Shown: positions 7,829 through 16,679, counted from the first letter of the stretch. The stretch is 64,000 nucleotides of DNA from JBARDN01 sp050736695 (GCA_050736695.1 JBOHWH010000107.1:1-64000), one strand, 5' to 3'. Translations and numbers: made by a program. The notes: generated from the letters alone by a model not told the origin.

Positions 7829-8446
7829 ATGGCCGAGCCGCACGAGAGCCGCATCTATTCGGACTTCGCGAAATTCTACGACACGTTCTTCGTCCGCGCC
7901 TTCCTCGATCACGAGCACGAGGTCGTCGAGTCGCTCAATCTGCGGCCCGGCCAACACGTACTCGAAGTCGGAGTCGGCACCGGGATGTCGCTGGACGCGT
8001 TCCCGGCTTATGTCCAATTGATCGGGATCGATCCGTCCGAGGCGATGCTCAAGCATGCGCGCGAGAAAATCCGCGAGAACGGATGGCGTCATATCGAGGT
8101 CAAGCAAGGCGACGCCCTTAACCTTGAATTCGCCGACAATAGTTTCGACGAAGTGGTTTCGTTTCATGTGATCACCGTCGTGCCCGATCCGGTCCGGATG
8201 ATGGATGAGATGGTCCGGGTGTGTAAGCCGGGCGGACGGATCGTGGTGGTCAATCATTTCGCGAGTCCGAATCCGATCCTGTATTTTCTCAACACGCTGA
8301 TAAATCCATTGACCAAGCTGCTTGGATGGACCACCCGCCTGCGCGCGCGTGACGTCCTGCACGGCTCGAACATCACGGTCGAGAAGTTAGCGCCGGTCGC
8401 GCGCTTCTCCGTCCACGACCTGATAATCGCCCGCAAAACCGCTTAG
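7829..8446 (+). CDS. SAM-dependent methyltransferase, PmtA-like (phosphatidylethanolamine N-methyltransferase family)
   Basis: The 205-residue product starts with a short amphipathic region (YSDFAKFYDTFFVRAF) and then the SAM-binding motif LEVGVGTGMSL (residues about 45-55), GIDPSEAML and the post-motif GDALNLEFADNSFD. This arrangement matches the Rhodobacter/Sinorhizobium PmtA group, which converts phosphatidylethanolamine to phosphatidylcholine at the membrane surface. Related class I methyltransferases act on quinones or sterols, so substrate assignment is tentative. The gene follows the HTH gene by 102 bp on the same strand. Confidence 0.75.
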   Translation: MAEPHESRIYSDFAKFYDTFFVRAFLDHEHEVVESLNLRPGQHVLEVGVGTGMSLDAFPAYVQLIGIDPSEAMLKHAREKIRENGWRHIEVKQGDALNLEFADNSFDEVVSFHVITVVPDPVRMMDEMVRVCKPGGRIVVVNHFASPNPILYFLNTLINPLTKLLGWTTRLRARDVLHGSNITVEKLAPVARFSVHDLIIARKTA

Positions 8447-8546
8447 CCCGGCTTCGGCGTTTGTCAATAGGGGTCGAAGGCCCGTCGGCCCGCATCTGGC
8501 GCAAGCTCGCGCATCGCGGGCGTCCCTGCGGGCGATTGCTCCGCGG

Positions 8547-9398
8547 CTAGGCTTCACGCTTGGCGAGATTCAGGACCAGCGCGCAGGGAGTGCCCAGGAT
8601 CGCGATGCGGAAAATTTCCGGATCGTTTGCCGACGACGTGAGCATCGCGATTTCGCGCTCCCCCCAGACCGGCTCGACGCACTCGCGGATCGTGAGGCCT
8701 GCGCGAACTGCAGCCATGATGTAGTCCGAGACCTTCTGCACGGGTCCCCGTACGATCCCGCGCCCACCATCGGCGTCGCGATAGAAGCCGCCGCCGCCGA
8801 ATTGCCGGTTTATCGGATGAAACGTCGAGATGATCACCGATCCCCCCGGGCGCACGACGCGCGCCAACTCCGCGACCGGTGTGCGCAGATCGTCGGCGTG
8901 ATCGAGCGCGAGCGCGCACAGCGCAAGGTCGAAGCTTCCAGTCGCGAACGGAATCGCCGTGAGATCGCCGCTCTCGAGGCGCGCTTGCGGTACTTTTGCG
9001 CGCGCCCGCTCGAGCATCTCGGGCGAGCAGTCGAGTCCAGTCGTCTCGAATCCTTTTTCGACCAGGTATTTCGTATGCCGTCCCGTGCCGCACGCCGCGT
9101 CCAGCGCGCGGCCCGCCGCAACCGAATCGATCATCGCATGAACCACCGACTCTTCGGCCGACAGGAGCGGATTCCCGGGCTGGTCGTACGTCGCCGACCA
9201 TGCGGCGTACCCCTCGCGCACATCGGTCTCGTTGATTTCGATCGGCAGGCTGGCCGGATGGCCGTCCATCTTGGCGGCGAAGGCGGCCGTCTTCGCCGCG
9301 ATGGTCAGCGCCAGCGCCTCGTCCCACGCATAGGTCCGCAAGAGTGCGAGTCCGTGAATGCCAAGCGCGTAGTGGAACGGGCGAATCGCCTTGCGCAT
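8547..9398 (-). CDS. Class I SAM-dependent methyltransferase (Methyltransf_11 type)
   Basis: The 283-residue protein has an N-terminal extension of about 60 residues with no recognised domain. The Rossmann methyltransferase core follows: ALDAACGTGRHTKYL (SAM motif I, near residue 98), GLDCSPEML (motif II), GDLTAIPFATGSFDLALCAL and VVRPGGSVIISTFHP. The start at 9398 has AGGA six bases upstream. It is divergent from nothing and lies immediately downstream of a VOC-family gene on the same strand, with a 52-bp gap. The substrate is not deducible. Confidence 0.8.
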   Translation of the reverse strand: MRKAIRPFHYALGIHGLALLRTYAWDEALALTIAAKTAAFAAKMDGHPASLPIEINETDVREGYAAWSATYDQPGNPLLSAEESVVHAMIDSVAAGRALDAACGTGRHTKYLVEKGFETTGLDCSPEMLERARAKVPQARLESGDLTAIPFATGSFDLALCALALDHADDLRTPVAELARVVRPGGSVIISTFHPINRQFGGGGFYRDADGGRGIVRGPVQKVSDYIMAAVRAGLTIRECVEPVWGEREIAMLTSSANDPEIFRIAILGTPCALVLNLAKREA

Positions 9399-9450
9399 GC
9401 GATCCTGATTACTCTGCCAGGATCACCGAGTCGAGTGCTATCGCGCCGTG

Positions 9451-10146
9451 CTACGCGGCGCGGGTTTTTGGCTCGACCGGAGGCGTCGTTTCGCTCATCG
9501 TGCGCAGAACCTGCTCGTCGCTCATCGTCCAGATCTGCGCATCGAGCGGATAGTCCATCAGCGGCTTCGACGGATCGGGCGCCGGCTGCGCGACTTTGCC
9601 GCCCTTCGATGCGAACGATGCCGGATGTTTGTAGCGCTCGAGTTCCTGGGCGTTGATTCCGGCCAGGTCCGCAACTTCGGGATCGATCCACGCTTCCGCA
9701 TCGATCGCTTTTCCTTCTGAGGTGGCGAATTCCAGCATCAGGCCCTCGGGCCCCGCGAAGTAAATCGATTTGCACAGGCCGTGGTCGAGCGGTCCCAGGA
9801 TCCAAACTCCATGCGCGCGCACGCGATCGCGAATCGCCAGCAGGTCGGCCTCGGTATCGACGTTGAGCGCGACGTGCTGCATCACTCCCGGCGCGACGTT
9901 ACCCGTGGTGTGCCCAGCATGCGAGACGCCCTTGATCGGCTCGATCTCCGCGATCTCGGGATGCTGCACGAACGCGATCGAGGAGCTGGCGCTCATCCGC
10001 AGGAACCCATGAAAGGTGTTGTCCACGCCATGCATCCAATAAAGCGCGACCAGTTCCATCCCGATTACATCGGTGAAGAACTCGATCTGCCGCTTGATGT
10101 CCTTGGTGCAGATGGCGAGATGATGAATACCGTTGGGCAGGCCCAT
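9451..10146 (-). CDS. VOC-family protein (glyoxalase/extradiol dioxygenase fold)
   Basis: The 231-residue protein carries one vicinal-oxygen-chelate module. It begins IHHLAICTKDIKRQIEFFTDVIGMELV (N-terminal His7-His8 region) and pairs with QHVALNVDTEADL and GPLDHGL...SIYFAGPEGLMLEF, which provide plausible metal ligands His and Glu. The tail of about 90 residues after the fold is unusual and of unknown use. A perfect GGAGGT lies eight bases before the ATG. Members include glyoxalases, epimerases and dioxygenases; no specific reaction can be named. It probably forms a transcription unit with the downstream methyltransferase. Confidence 0.75.
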   Translation of the reverse strand: MGLPNGIHHLAICTKDIKRQIEFFTDVIGMELVALYWMHGVDNTFHGFLRMSASSSIAFVQHPEIAEIEPIKGVSHAGHTTGNVAPGVMQHVALNVDTEADLLAIRDRVRAHGVWILGPLDHGLCKSIYFAGPEGLMLEFATSEGKAIDAEAWIDPEVADLAGINAQELERYKHPASFASKGGKVAQPAPDPSKPLMDYPLDAQIWTMSDEQVLRTMSETTPPVEPKTRAA

Positions 10147-10308
10147 CAGGGTTACCTCCGTTGTGTAACGATCACTATCATTGCCGCCGGCGAACTTCCA
10201 ATCTTCCGGCGCGGCGATTGGACGCGCCTGTTTCAGGCGTGCCGGGTCTTTGACACTTTGCCCATTGGTGCGATACGTGTGGCTCGCTGATCATCGGCGG
10301 CTATTCAT

Positions 10309-10737
10309 ATGACTGACGAAACCGATCCCACTCTCAAATCCGAAGCGGACGCCGCGGCAGAGGCCGAGGCGCCTGCGCAACCGCAGGGGACGGCTAACGA
10401 TCGCGCGGTCGAGGACCTCGCGCGCGAGCTCTCCGAGCGGCTGCGCGCGATGCCGAATCGGCAGGAGATGACGGACTACGCGGTCTCGTTATTAAAGGAA
10501 AGCAACGAGGAAGCCGAGCAGGCCGACCTCGCGCGCGACTCGCAGGTGAAGGCTGCCCGCGGCGATCCGTTTAATCCGATTGCGTTTGCGATTCCGCTGC
10601 TGGTCGTCGGGCTGGTCCTGATGGCGACGGGACTGTTGACCGGGATGGGCGTGCTGGTGGTGGCGATCGCAATCGCGATGTTCATCTATGGACTGATTGT
10701 TCCGATGTTCTCGCGGCGCAGCCGCGCGGACAAGTAG
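10309..10737 (+). CDS. Hypothetical membrane protein with acidic N-terminus
   Basis: This 142-residue protein was not assigned to a family. Residues 1-90 are hydrophilic, acidic and Ala/Glu-rich, and predicted to be helical or disordered. Residues about 92-135 form a hairpin of two membrane segments (FAIPLLVVGLVLMATGLLTG and VLVVAIAIAMFIYGLIVPMF), ending in a basic tail SRRSRADK. It lies 142 bp upstream of the cytochrome b operon on the same strand. That position hints at, but does not show, a link to respiration. Confidence 0.6.
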   Translation: MTDETDPTLKSEADAAAEAEAPAQPQGTANDRAVEDLARELSERLRAMPNRQEMTDYAVSLLKESNEEAEQADLARDSQVKAARGDPFNPIAFAIPLLVVGLVLMATGLLTGMGVLVVAIAIAMFIYGLIVPMFSRRSRADK

Positions 10738-10879
10738 GCGGGATATTAGAGTTTGCAATGCTCGCGGACAAATCAGCATTTCTTCTTGCAGAGGCGCATC
10801 GTAATTAGGTAGCCTCACGCGCGTCTGGATTTAGGGTAAGCCTCGGGTTTATGGGGAGGCGGGCTTAAGTGCCCGAGAA

Positions 10880-11662
10880 GTGGCTCAGATGGCGAAGTTG
10901 GACTTGAAAGAGGTCAGGCGCCAGATAACCGATTCTCAAGCGTGGCAGTCGATCTTCCGTCACGGTTACGAAGACACGCCGCGCAATCGAATCTTGATGG
11001 TTTCGGGCAACGTCTGGCTGCATCTGCATCCGTCGAAAGTACAAAAACATGCGGTCCGTTTGCGCTTCACCTGGTGCATGGGCGGAATCACGTTTCTGCT
11101 GTTCCTGGTCACGGTCATCACCGGCGTGTACCTGATGTTCTATTACCGGCCGACCGCGGAATACGCATACGCGGACATGAAGTATCTCGAATTCGACATG
11201 CCGTTCGGGATGCTGATGCGCAACATGCATCGATGGGCCGCGCACGGGATGGTGATCGCGGTGTGGCTGCATATGTTCCGCGTCTTTATGACCGGATCGT
11301 ACAAGCCGCCGCGCGAGTTCAACTGGGTGGTCGGCGTGATCCTGCTGGTGCTGACGCTCTTGCTCTCGTTCACCGGATACCTGCTGCCGTGGGATCAGCT
11401 CTCGATCTGGGCGGTCACCGTCGGCTCGAACATGGCCCGCGCCACACCGCTATTGGGTCATGGCGGCCCATTCCACGAGGTTTTGGGCGTCAACCCGATC
11501 TATGACGCGCGCGCATTTATTTTCGGCGGCGCCGAAATCGGGCCGCACACGCTGCTTCGGTTTTATATCCTGCACTGCATCTTTTTTCCGCTGGTCGCGA
11601 GCATCTTTATGGCGGTGCATTTCTGGCGGATCCGGCGGGACGGAATGTCAGGCCCGCTCTAG
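10880..11662 (+). CDS. Cytochrome b6-type subunit of a bc/b6f-like complex
   Basis: This is the N-terminal half of a split cytochrome b, 260 residues with four main membrane helices. It holds both heme b groups of a quinol:electron acceptor oxidoreductase. Heme ligands are visible as HRWAAHGMVIAVWLH (14-residue spacing) and HCIFFPLVASIFMAVH (15-residue spacing). The 15-residue spacing in the second pair is the b6-type pattern; mitochondrial-type cytochrome b has 14. The quoted start is GTG; ATG at 10889 gives a product three residues shorter and has GAGAAG upstream. It begins an operon with the subunit IV-like gene and the octaheme cytochrome. No Rieske gene is present here. Confidence 0.9.
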   Translation: MAQMAKLDLKEVRRQITDSQAWQSIFRHGYEDTPRNRILMVSGNVWLHLHPSKVQKHAVRLRFTWCMGGITFLLFLVTVITGVYLMFYYRPTAEYAYADMKYLEFDMPFGMLMRNMHRWAAHGMVIAVWLHMFRVFMTGSYKPPREFNWVVGVILLVLTLLLSFTGYLLPWDQLSIWAVTVGSNMARATPLLGHGGPFHEVLGVNPIYDARAFIFGGAEIGPHTLLRFYILHCIFFPLVASIFMAVHFWRIRRDGMSGPL

Positions 11663-11683
11663 ACTATTGAGAGAAGACTTAAG

Positions 11684-11836
11684 ATGGGCGACCTGATTTC
11701 CTATATCGCGCACATGGGTATTGTGCGCGTGCTCTCGGTGCCGGTCGGAATGGCTATCGCGCTGTGGCTCATCTGGCGTGCAGCAGCGCCGGCGCCGTGG
11801 AAAGATGACGATGACGCCGATCCGCGTGCGGCTTAA
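11684..11836 (+). CDS. Small membrane protein of the cytochrome b operon, 50 aa
   Basis: A 50-codon frame starts with ATG at 11684 after a good GAGAGAAG site and sits 21 bp after the cytochrome b6 gene. The product has a short N-terminus (MGDLISYIAHMGIVRV), one membrane segment (LSVPVGMAIALWLIW, residues about 18-32) and an acidic tail APWKDDDDADPRAA. Position between the two cytochrome b halves, ribosome site and a clean single-span topology support a real gene, probably a small structural subunit. No family was recognised. Confidence 0.65.
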   Translation: MGDLISYIAHMGIVRVLSVPVGMAIALWLIWRAAAPAPWKDDDDADPRAA

Positions 11837-11913
11837 GCCGGTGCGGGTCGGCCGGTCCGGGTGCGCAAGGCGGGGCGGGAACGATCGCCGATGGAATCGA
11901 TAAGGGTTTAGTC

Positions 11914-12834
11914 ATGGCGAGCCACGAAGGAAATACGGGTAGCGGTCCTCCGATGATGACGATGGCGGCCGCCGGTGGCGCGGGTGCTCCCGCGCGTGCA
12001 CCGGCAGGCGGTGGCGCGCCCGGCGGCAAGCGGATCGAAGTGCCGATCAAGAAGGCCGGCGGCGGCGTCGAAGATAAACTGCACACCTGGCCATTTTTGG
12101 TGCGCAGCGAGTTCCTGATGACGCTCTTGGTGATCGTCGTGCTGACCATCTGGTCGCTCACGATCAACGCCCCGCTCGAGGAGCCATCCAATCCGACCCG
12201 CACGCCCAATCCGTCCAAGGCGCCGTGGTACTTCCTGGGCCTGCAGGAGATGCTGGTCTTCTTCGATCCCTGGTACGCGGGGGTCGTGCTGCCGAGCTTT
12301 ATTATCGTTGGCCTGATGCTGATTCCGTATCTCGACATCAATCCGAAGGGTAACGGCTACTACACTTTCCGCGAGCGGATGTTCGAAATCCTGACCTTCT
12401 TTTTGGGTTTCCACGTGCTCTGGGTCTCATTCATCATCATCGGGACTTTCTTCCGCGGCCCCGGATGGAACTGGTTCTGGCCCGGCCAGGTATGGGATCC
12501 GCACATGGTCGAGGCGCTCGCCAACGTCGATTTGCCGTACTGGTTCGGTTTCCGCGACTACCTGGCTTCGGCGATCTTCGGTCTGTCGCTGATCCTTGGA
12601 TATTTCGTGATCGGATATATCGTCTTTTATTTATGGGTTCGCGCGCGACCCGCCAACGATCCATGGTCGGCGTTTCAAGGCGGAGGCCGCGAGTTGCTCG
12701 AGAAATGGGGACCGGTGCGGTTCGGAATCACCGGCTTTCTGCTGATCGCGATGATGGGCGTGTTCATCAAGATGATGCTGCGCCACGCGCTCAACATTAA
12801 GTACATCCTCGTTACTCCCTGGATAAATATTTAG
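11914..12834 (+). CDS. Cytochrome b C-terminal (subunit IV-like) subunit
   Basis: The 306-residue protein is the second half of a split cytochrome b. A Gly/Ala/Pro-rich N-terminal extension (residues 1-50) precedes RSEFLMTLLVIVVLTIWSLTI, the first membrane helix. The motif PNPSKAPWYFLGLQEML (about residues 98-114) occupies the place of the PEWY quinol-oxidation loop of cytochrome b; the KAPWYF form is typical of menaquinol-using bc complexes. At least five further membrane helices follow, more than the three of plant subunit IV. It builds the quinol site with the b6-type protein and is followed by a second small membrane-protein gene. Confidence 0.88.
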   Translation: MASHEGNTGSGPPMMTMAAAGGAGAPARAPAGGGAPGGKRIEVPIKKAGGGVEDKLHTWPFLVRSEFLMTLLVIVVLTIWSLTINAPLEEPSNPTRTPNPSKAPWYFLGLQEMLVFFDPWYAGVVLPSFIIVGLMLIPYLDINPKGNGYYTFRERMFEILTFFLGFHVLWVSFIIIGTFFRGPGWNWFWPGQVWDPHMVEALANVDLPYWFGFRDYLASAIFGLSLILGYFVIGYIVFYLWVRARPANDPWSAFQGGGRELLEKWGPVRFGITGFLLIAMMGVFIKMMLRHALNIKYILVTPWINI

Positions 12835-12849
12835 GCGTGGCGGAACCGC

Positions 12850-13023
12850 ATGTACATCCTGGGCAAAGCTCTGGAGGCGCTCGGATGCGCCGATGTGGGA
12901 TTCGCGCTGTTCGTGGGGGTCACGCAGGCGCACGGAATGGGCAACGAGTATAAATTGACCGCGATTGGAATCCTGGTGTTTCTGGTTGGCTATCTCGCTG
13001 AGAGTTTTTCCGCGGATTCCTGA
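12850..13023 (+). CDS. Small membrane protein of the cytochrome b operon, 57 aa
   Basis: A 57-codon frame begins with ATG at 12850, 15 bp after the subunit IV-like gene, and ends 68 bp before the octaheme cytochrome gene. The product has an N-terminal amphipathic or weakly hydrophobic stretch (GCADVGFALFVGVTQAHGMG) and a clear membrane segment (LTAIGILVFLVGYLAES, residues about 36-52). Codon usage resembles its neighbours. It is probably a small subunit or assembly factor of the cytochrome complex. No family was recognised. Confidence 0.6.
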   Translation: MYILGKALEALGCADVGFALFVGVTQAHGMGNEYKLTAIGILVFLVGYLAESFSADS

Positions 13024-13091
13024 GTGCGAAGAACCAAGCGGCTGCGGCATGCGGCGCGATCAACTGATTCGAGGGCGGGTAGGTAGGATAG

Positions 13092-15872
13092 ATGGCTGGC
13101 AGACCGGGGCTTGATCCCACTGAGGAAGGCAAGTCGTACAGCGCACTGTTTGTCCTGATGGTTGCGCTGCTGCTCGTGGTCGCGGTGTGGTCGATTTGGG
13201 ACGACAATATCTCGCGCCGGCCGTGGAAAGAGTACCAGGTCGAATTCGACCGGCTCGCGTACGACAAGTACATGCTCGATGCGGCCGGCGAGCAGAAAAA
13301 GCTCGATGCGAATCCCGAGTACGTAAAGCTGATCAAGGATCTGGCCACCGACCAGCGCGAGATCAACTCGGGCGAAACCGCTGACAAACTATCCGGCTTG
13401 AGGGCGCGGCTGGTGGGCCTGAAGGTCACCGCCGATGAAACGTTTCAGGCCGCAAGCTTCACCAAGTCCTATCTGACCGAAAGCTGGTACGACTACAATC
13501 ACGCGATCCAGACCCATCAGGATCCGGCTAAGTACCAGAATCAGATCAGCCATTTGGGCAAGGATCTCGCCGACGAGACCAAAACCGCCGATGAAGCCAA
13601 GGCGCGCTACCAGAAAGTCAAGGATCAGATCGAGGCGATCAATTCGCAGGTCGATACGATTACGGACAAGCTCAAAAGCATGACCAAGGCCCGCGACGAC
13701 CTTAGCGATAAGGCCGATGGGTACATGATTCCGATAAAGTTCGCGGGCCGGGTAATCCTGCGCTATCCGAAGATACCCAAGATTCAGCAGACCGCGATCG
13801 ACGACTTCGATCGCAACGCTTTCGACGAGGCGGTTGCCCGCGTCGACCGTTGCCAGTCGTGCCACATGGGTATCGACAAGAAGGGCTTCGAGAACGCCAA
13901 GCAGCCGTTCCGCACCCATTCCAATTTCGACGCGATCATCGGCAAGCATCCCACCGATAAGCTCGGATGCACTCCGTGCCACGAAGGGCAGGGACCCGCG
14001 GTCAATTCGATCGCGATGGCGCATGGCGACGTCGCCTTCTGGGAGCATCCGCTTCTCACCGGCGACCAGATGCAATCGCGATGCATCAAGTGTCACGTCG
14101 ATGTCGGCTCGCTGCGCAACAGGGACGATAAGCAGATTGCGATCAGCTGGGTCCAGGGCGAACGCCTGTTCCAGCAGATGGGATGCACCGGTTGCCATCT
14201 GGCGGCGGGTTACGAAGACCTGCCCAAAATCGGCCCGTACCTGAAGCTCGCGTCGGCGAAGCTCGATCCGTCGTGGACCATCCGATGGATCACCAATCCG
14301 CATCTGATTCATCCGCACACCCGGATGCCTAACTTCATGTTCACGCGCGAGCAGGCGACGCAAATCGCGTCGTTTATCCTGTCGAGCTCGGCCAAGAATT
14401 CAACTGAATGGCTCGGCGCGCATCCGGAGCCGCCAACCCTCGAATCGGATATCGCGAATCCCGCGTTCGTAGAAGAGGGCAAGGGGCTGTTCGAATCGGT
14501 TGGTTGCAAGGGCTGCCATTCGGTCGAGCCCGATCAGATCGGTTCTCCGGTCGGTAACGATGCGCACTTCGTCCCGGCCGCGACCCGCACGGCCAAGGAT
14601 TTTGCGCCTAACCTGTCGAAGATTGCGGAGAAGACCAATCCGCGATGGATTTACGCGTGGCTCAAGAATCCGCGCGATTTCTCACCGCACACCGCGATGC
14701 CGTCGCTGCGCCTGACAGACCACGAAGCCGAGGTGTTGACCGCCTTCCTAATGACTCACGGCAAAAAGCAGGAAGACCCGGGCGTCGAGACCGCCCTTAA
14801 GGATCCCGAAAATATCAAGGCCGGCAAGGCTCTGGTGCGCAAGTACGGATGCTTTGGCTGCCACGAGATCGAGGGCATGGATCACGAATCGCGCATCGGC
14901 GTCGAGCTGACCACGTTTGGATCCAAGCACGTCGATGAGCTGTTCTTCGGCGACCGCACCGATATACCGCCGAATTGGAATGCGTGGACCTTGCATAAGC
15001 TGCAAGATCCGCGGATCTACGCGACCAAAGACGTCGAGCAGTTGATGCCCAACTTCGATTTCCAGGACGCGGATATCGAAACGCTGCGCGTGTTCCTGGC
15101 CAGCCGCACTGACGCCAAGGTGCCCGAACGCTACCGCGCGGCCGAAACCGCTACGCAGAAAAACATAGTCGCGGGCCGCGACCTGGTGAATTACTACAAT
15201 TGCGTGGGATGCCACATAATCGAGAATCGCGGCGGATACATACGGCGCTTCTACTCGGAAGACGCGATAAGCCTTGCCCCGCCAATTCTCAACGGCGAAG
15301 GGCTCAAGGTGCAGCCTGATTGGCTGTTCAGCTTCCTACAGGGCCCGACCCCGATTCGTCCCTGGCTGAAAATCCGGATGCCGACGTTCCACTTCACCAA
15401 CGAGGAAGACGATACCGTCGTGAATTACTTCGGCTCGCTCTCCGACGTGCAGGTGCCGTACGAATTCCTGAACGCCAACCTGCTACCGGCCGATTTGCTG
15501 CAGGCGGGCCAGAAGATGATGACCAAGGATTATTTCAACTGCTTCAGTTGCCATCAGCAGGGCGACAAGAAGCCCGAAGGTCCGCCTTCAGGATGGGCGC
15601 CCGATCTTGCGCTGGCGCATGATCGGCTCAATCCCCAGTGGATACTCCTGTGGCTGAAGAATCCGCAGGCGGTCCAGCCCGGCACCAAGATGCCGTCATT
15701 TTATCCGGGCGGTCCAGACGATATCCTGAAGGGCAACGAGCCGAAGCAGATCAAGGCGCTTCGCGACTACATCTTCTGGTTCGGAACCCATCCGGGTCAG
15801 AATTTGTCTGCGCAGGTCGCGGACGTCGCCCCGGCGAAACCGGTCAAAGTAGGCAAAAAGAAAGGTTCCTGA
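13092..15872 (+). CDS. Membrane-anchored octaheme cytochrome c
   Basis: The 926-residue protein has eight CXXCH heme-binding motifs starting at residues 254, 293, 331, 365, 472, 587, 704 and 817 (CQSCH, CTPCH, CIKCH, CTGCH, CKGCH, CFGCH, CVGCH, CFSCH). An N-terminal hydrophobic segment (LFVLMVALLLVVAVWSIW, about residues 16-33) anchors it, placing the hemes in the periplasm. Residues about 60-220 are charged and helical, probably coiled coil. The later hemes sit in repeated class I cytochrome modules, each with a downstream MP motif for an axial Met (for example TRMPNF, TAMPSL, QLMPNF, TKMPSF). It probably takes electrons from the cytochrome b subunits in place of a classical cytochrome c1. 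RBS AGGTAGGA is strong. Confidence 0.92.
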   Translation: MAGRPGLDPTEEGKSYSALFVLMVALLLVVAVWSIWDDNISRRPWKEYQVEFDRLAYDKYMLDAAGEQKKLDANPEYVKLIKDLATDQREINSGETADKLSGLRARLVGLKVTADETFQAASFTKSYLTESWYDYNHAIQTHQDPAKYQNQISHLGKDLADETKTADEAKARYQKVKDQIEAINSQVDTITDKLKSMTKARDDLSDKADGYMIPIKFAGRVILRYPKIPKIQQTAIDDFDRNAFDEAVARVDRCQSCHMGIDKKGFENAKQPFRTHSNFDAIIGKHPTDKLGCTPCHEGQGPAVNSIAMAHGDVAFWEHPLLTGDQMQSRCIKCHVDVGSLRNRDDKQIAISWVQGERLFQQMGCTGCHLAAGYEDLPKIGPYLKLASAKLDPSWTIRWITNPHLIHPHTRMPNFMFTREQATQIASFILSSSAKNSTEWLGAHPEPPTLESDIANPAFVEEGKGLFESVGCKGCHSVEPDQIGSPVGNDAHFVPAATRTAKDFAPNLSKIAEKTNPRWIYAWLKNPRDFSPHTAMPSLRLTDHEAEVLTAFLMTHGKKQEDPGVETALKDPENIKAGKALVRKYGCFGCHEIEGMDHESRIGVELTTFGSKHVDELFFGDRTDIPPNWNAWTLHKLQDPRIYATKDVEQLMPNFDFQDADIETLRVFLASRTDAKVPERYRAAETATQKNIVAGRDLVNYYNCVGCHIIENRGGYIRRFYSEDAISLAPPILNGEGLKVQPDWLFSFLQGPTPIRPWLKIRMPTFHFTNEEDDTVVNYFGSLSDVQVPYEFLNANLLPADLLQAGQKMMTKDYFNCFSCHQQGDKKPEGPPSGWAPDLALAHDRLNPQWILLWLKNPQAVQPGTKMPSFYPGGPDDILKGNEPKQIKALRDYIFWFGTHPGQNLSAQVADVAPAKPVKVGKKKGS

Positions 15873-15910
15873 GGAACAGGAGTCGTGAGAACTTTCCAGG
15901 AGGAAGGTAG

Positions 15911-16612
15911 ATGAACAAGGTTTCGATTTTCGTTGCAACCTGTGCGGCGATCGTCGCCGTCGGGATCACTAGCTATCCCGCCGCCGCCGCGGGCGGAACG
16001 ATCTCCGGCACCGTCAAATATGACGGCGCCGCGCCCGCGCCCAAAAAAGTCGACATCACCAAGGACAAGGACGTATGCGGACTCAAGCCGCACTTCGATG
16101 AATCGCTGATCGTCGGCGCGGGCGGAGGAATCGCCAACGCAGTCGTGATCGTCAAGGGCGCCAAGGGCGACCTCAAGCCGCAGAACGTCGAATTCGATCA
16201 AAAGGGATGCGATTACGTGCCGCACGTGCTCGCGTTCCCGGCCGGATCGACCGTCGATATCATCAACTCCGACGGAATCCTGCACAACATCCACACCTAC
16301 TCGAAGGCCAATCCTTCCTTCAACATGGCGCAGCCCAAGTTCAAGAAGAAGATCGAGGAAAAGGTCGACAAGCCCGAGGTGATCAAGGTCACCTGCGACG
16401 CGCACGGCTGGATGAAGGGATGGTGGGTCGCGACCGACACCCCGTACTACGCCGTGACCGATGACAGCGGCAACTTCACGATCAAGGATGTGCCCGCGGG
16501 CAACTACACCGTCGAAGTGTGGCAGGAAAAGCTCGGCACGCAGGATCAGAAGGCCGATGTAAAAGACGGCGCAACCGCGAACGTCGCTTTCACGCTGAAG
16601 CCGAAGAGCTGA
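15911..16612 (+). CDS. Secreted cupredoxin-like protein with carboxypeptidase-regulatory-like parts
   Basis: A signal peptide (residues 1-26, ending PAAAAG) precedes a 205-residue periplasmic protein. Residues about 95-175 resemble a cupredoxin: H125/H128 in LHNIHTY and C162-X2-H165-X2-M168 in VTCDAHGWMKGW form a candidate type 1 copper site. The C-terminal stretch SGNFTIKDVPAGNYTVEVWQ is typical of carboxypeptidase regulatory-like beta domains. AGGAGGAAGG just upstream is a very strong ribosome site. It lies 38 bp after the octaheme cytochrome, so it may be a soluble copper carrier taking electrons from that complex. Metal content is inferred from ligand pattern only. Confidence 0.8.
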   Translation: MNKVSIFVATCAAIVAVGITSYPAAAAGGTISGTVKYDGAAPAPKKVDITKDKDVCGLKPHFDESLIVGAGGGIANAVVIVKGAKGDLKPQNVEFDQKGCDYVPHVLAFPAGSTVDIINSDGILHNIHTYSKANPSFNMAQPKFKKKIEEKVDKPEVIKVTCDAHGWMKGWWVATDTPYYAVTDDSGNFTIKDVPAGNYTVEVWQEKLGTQDQKADVKDGATANVAFTLKPKS

Positions 16613-16640
16613 CAAGCTAACGATAGTTAGATTTGCGCGC

Positions 16641-16668
16641 GGGGCCGGATGAAGATTCATCCGGCCCC
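16641..16668 (+). terminator. Strong hairpin after the respiratory operon
   Basis: GGGGCCGGATGA and TCATCCGGCCCC form a perfect 12-bp stem with an AGAT loop, starting 29 bp after the cupredoxin stop. The following bases (GCCGCTTTCG) contain only a short T-run, so termination efficiency is uncertain. The position suits the end of the 10.9-16.6 kb operon. Confidence 0.6.
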
Positions 16669-16679
16669 GCCGCTTTCGA

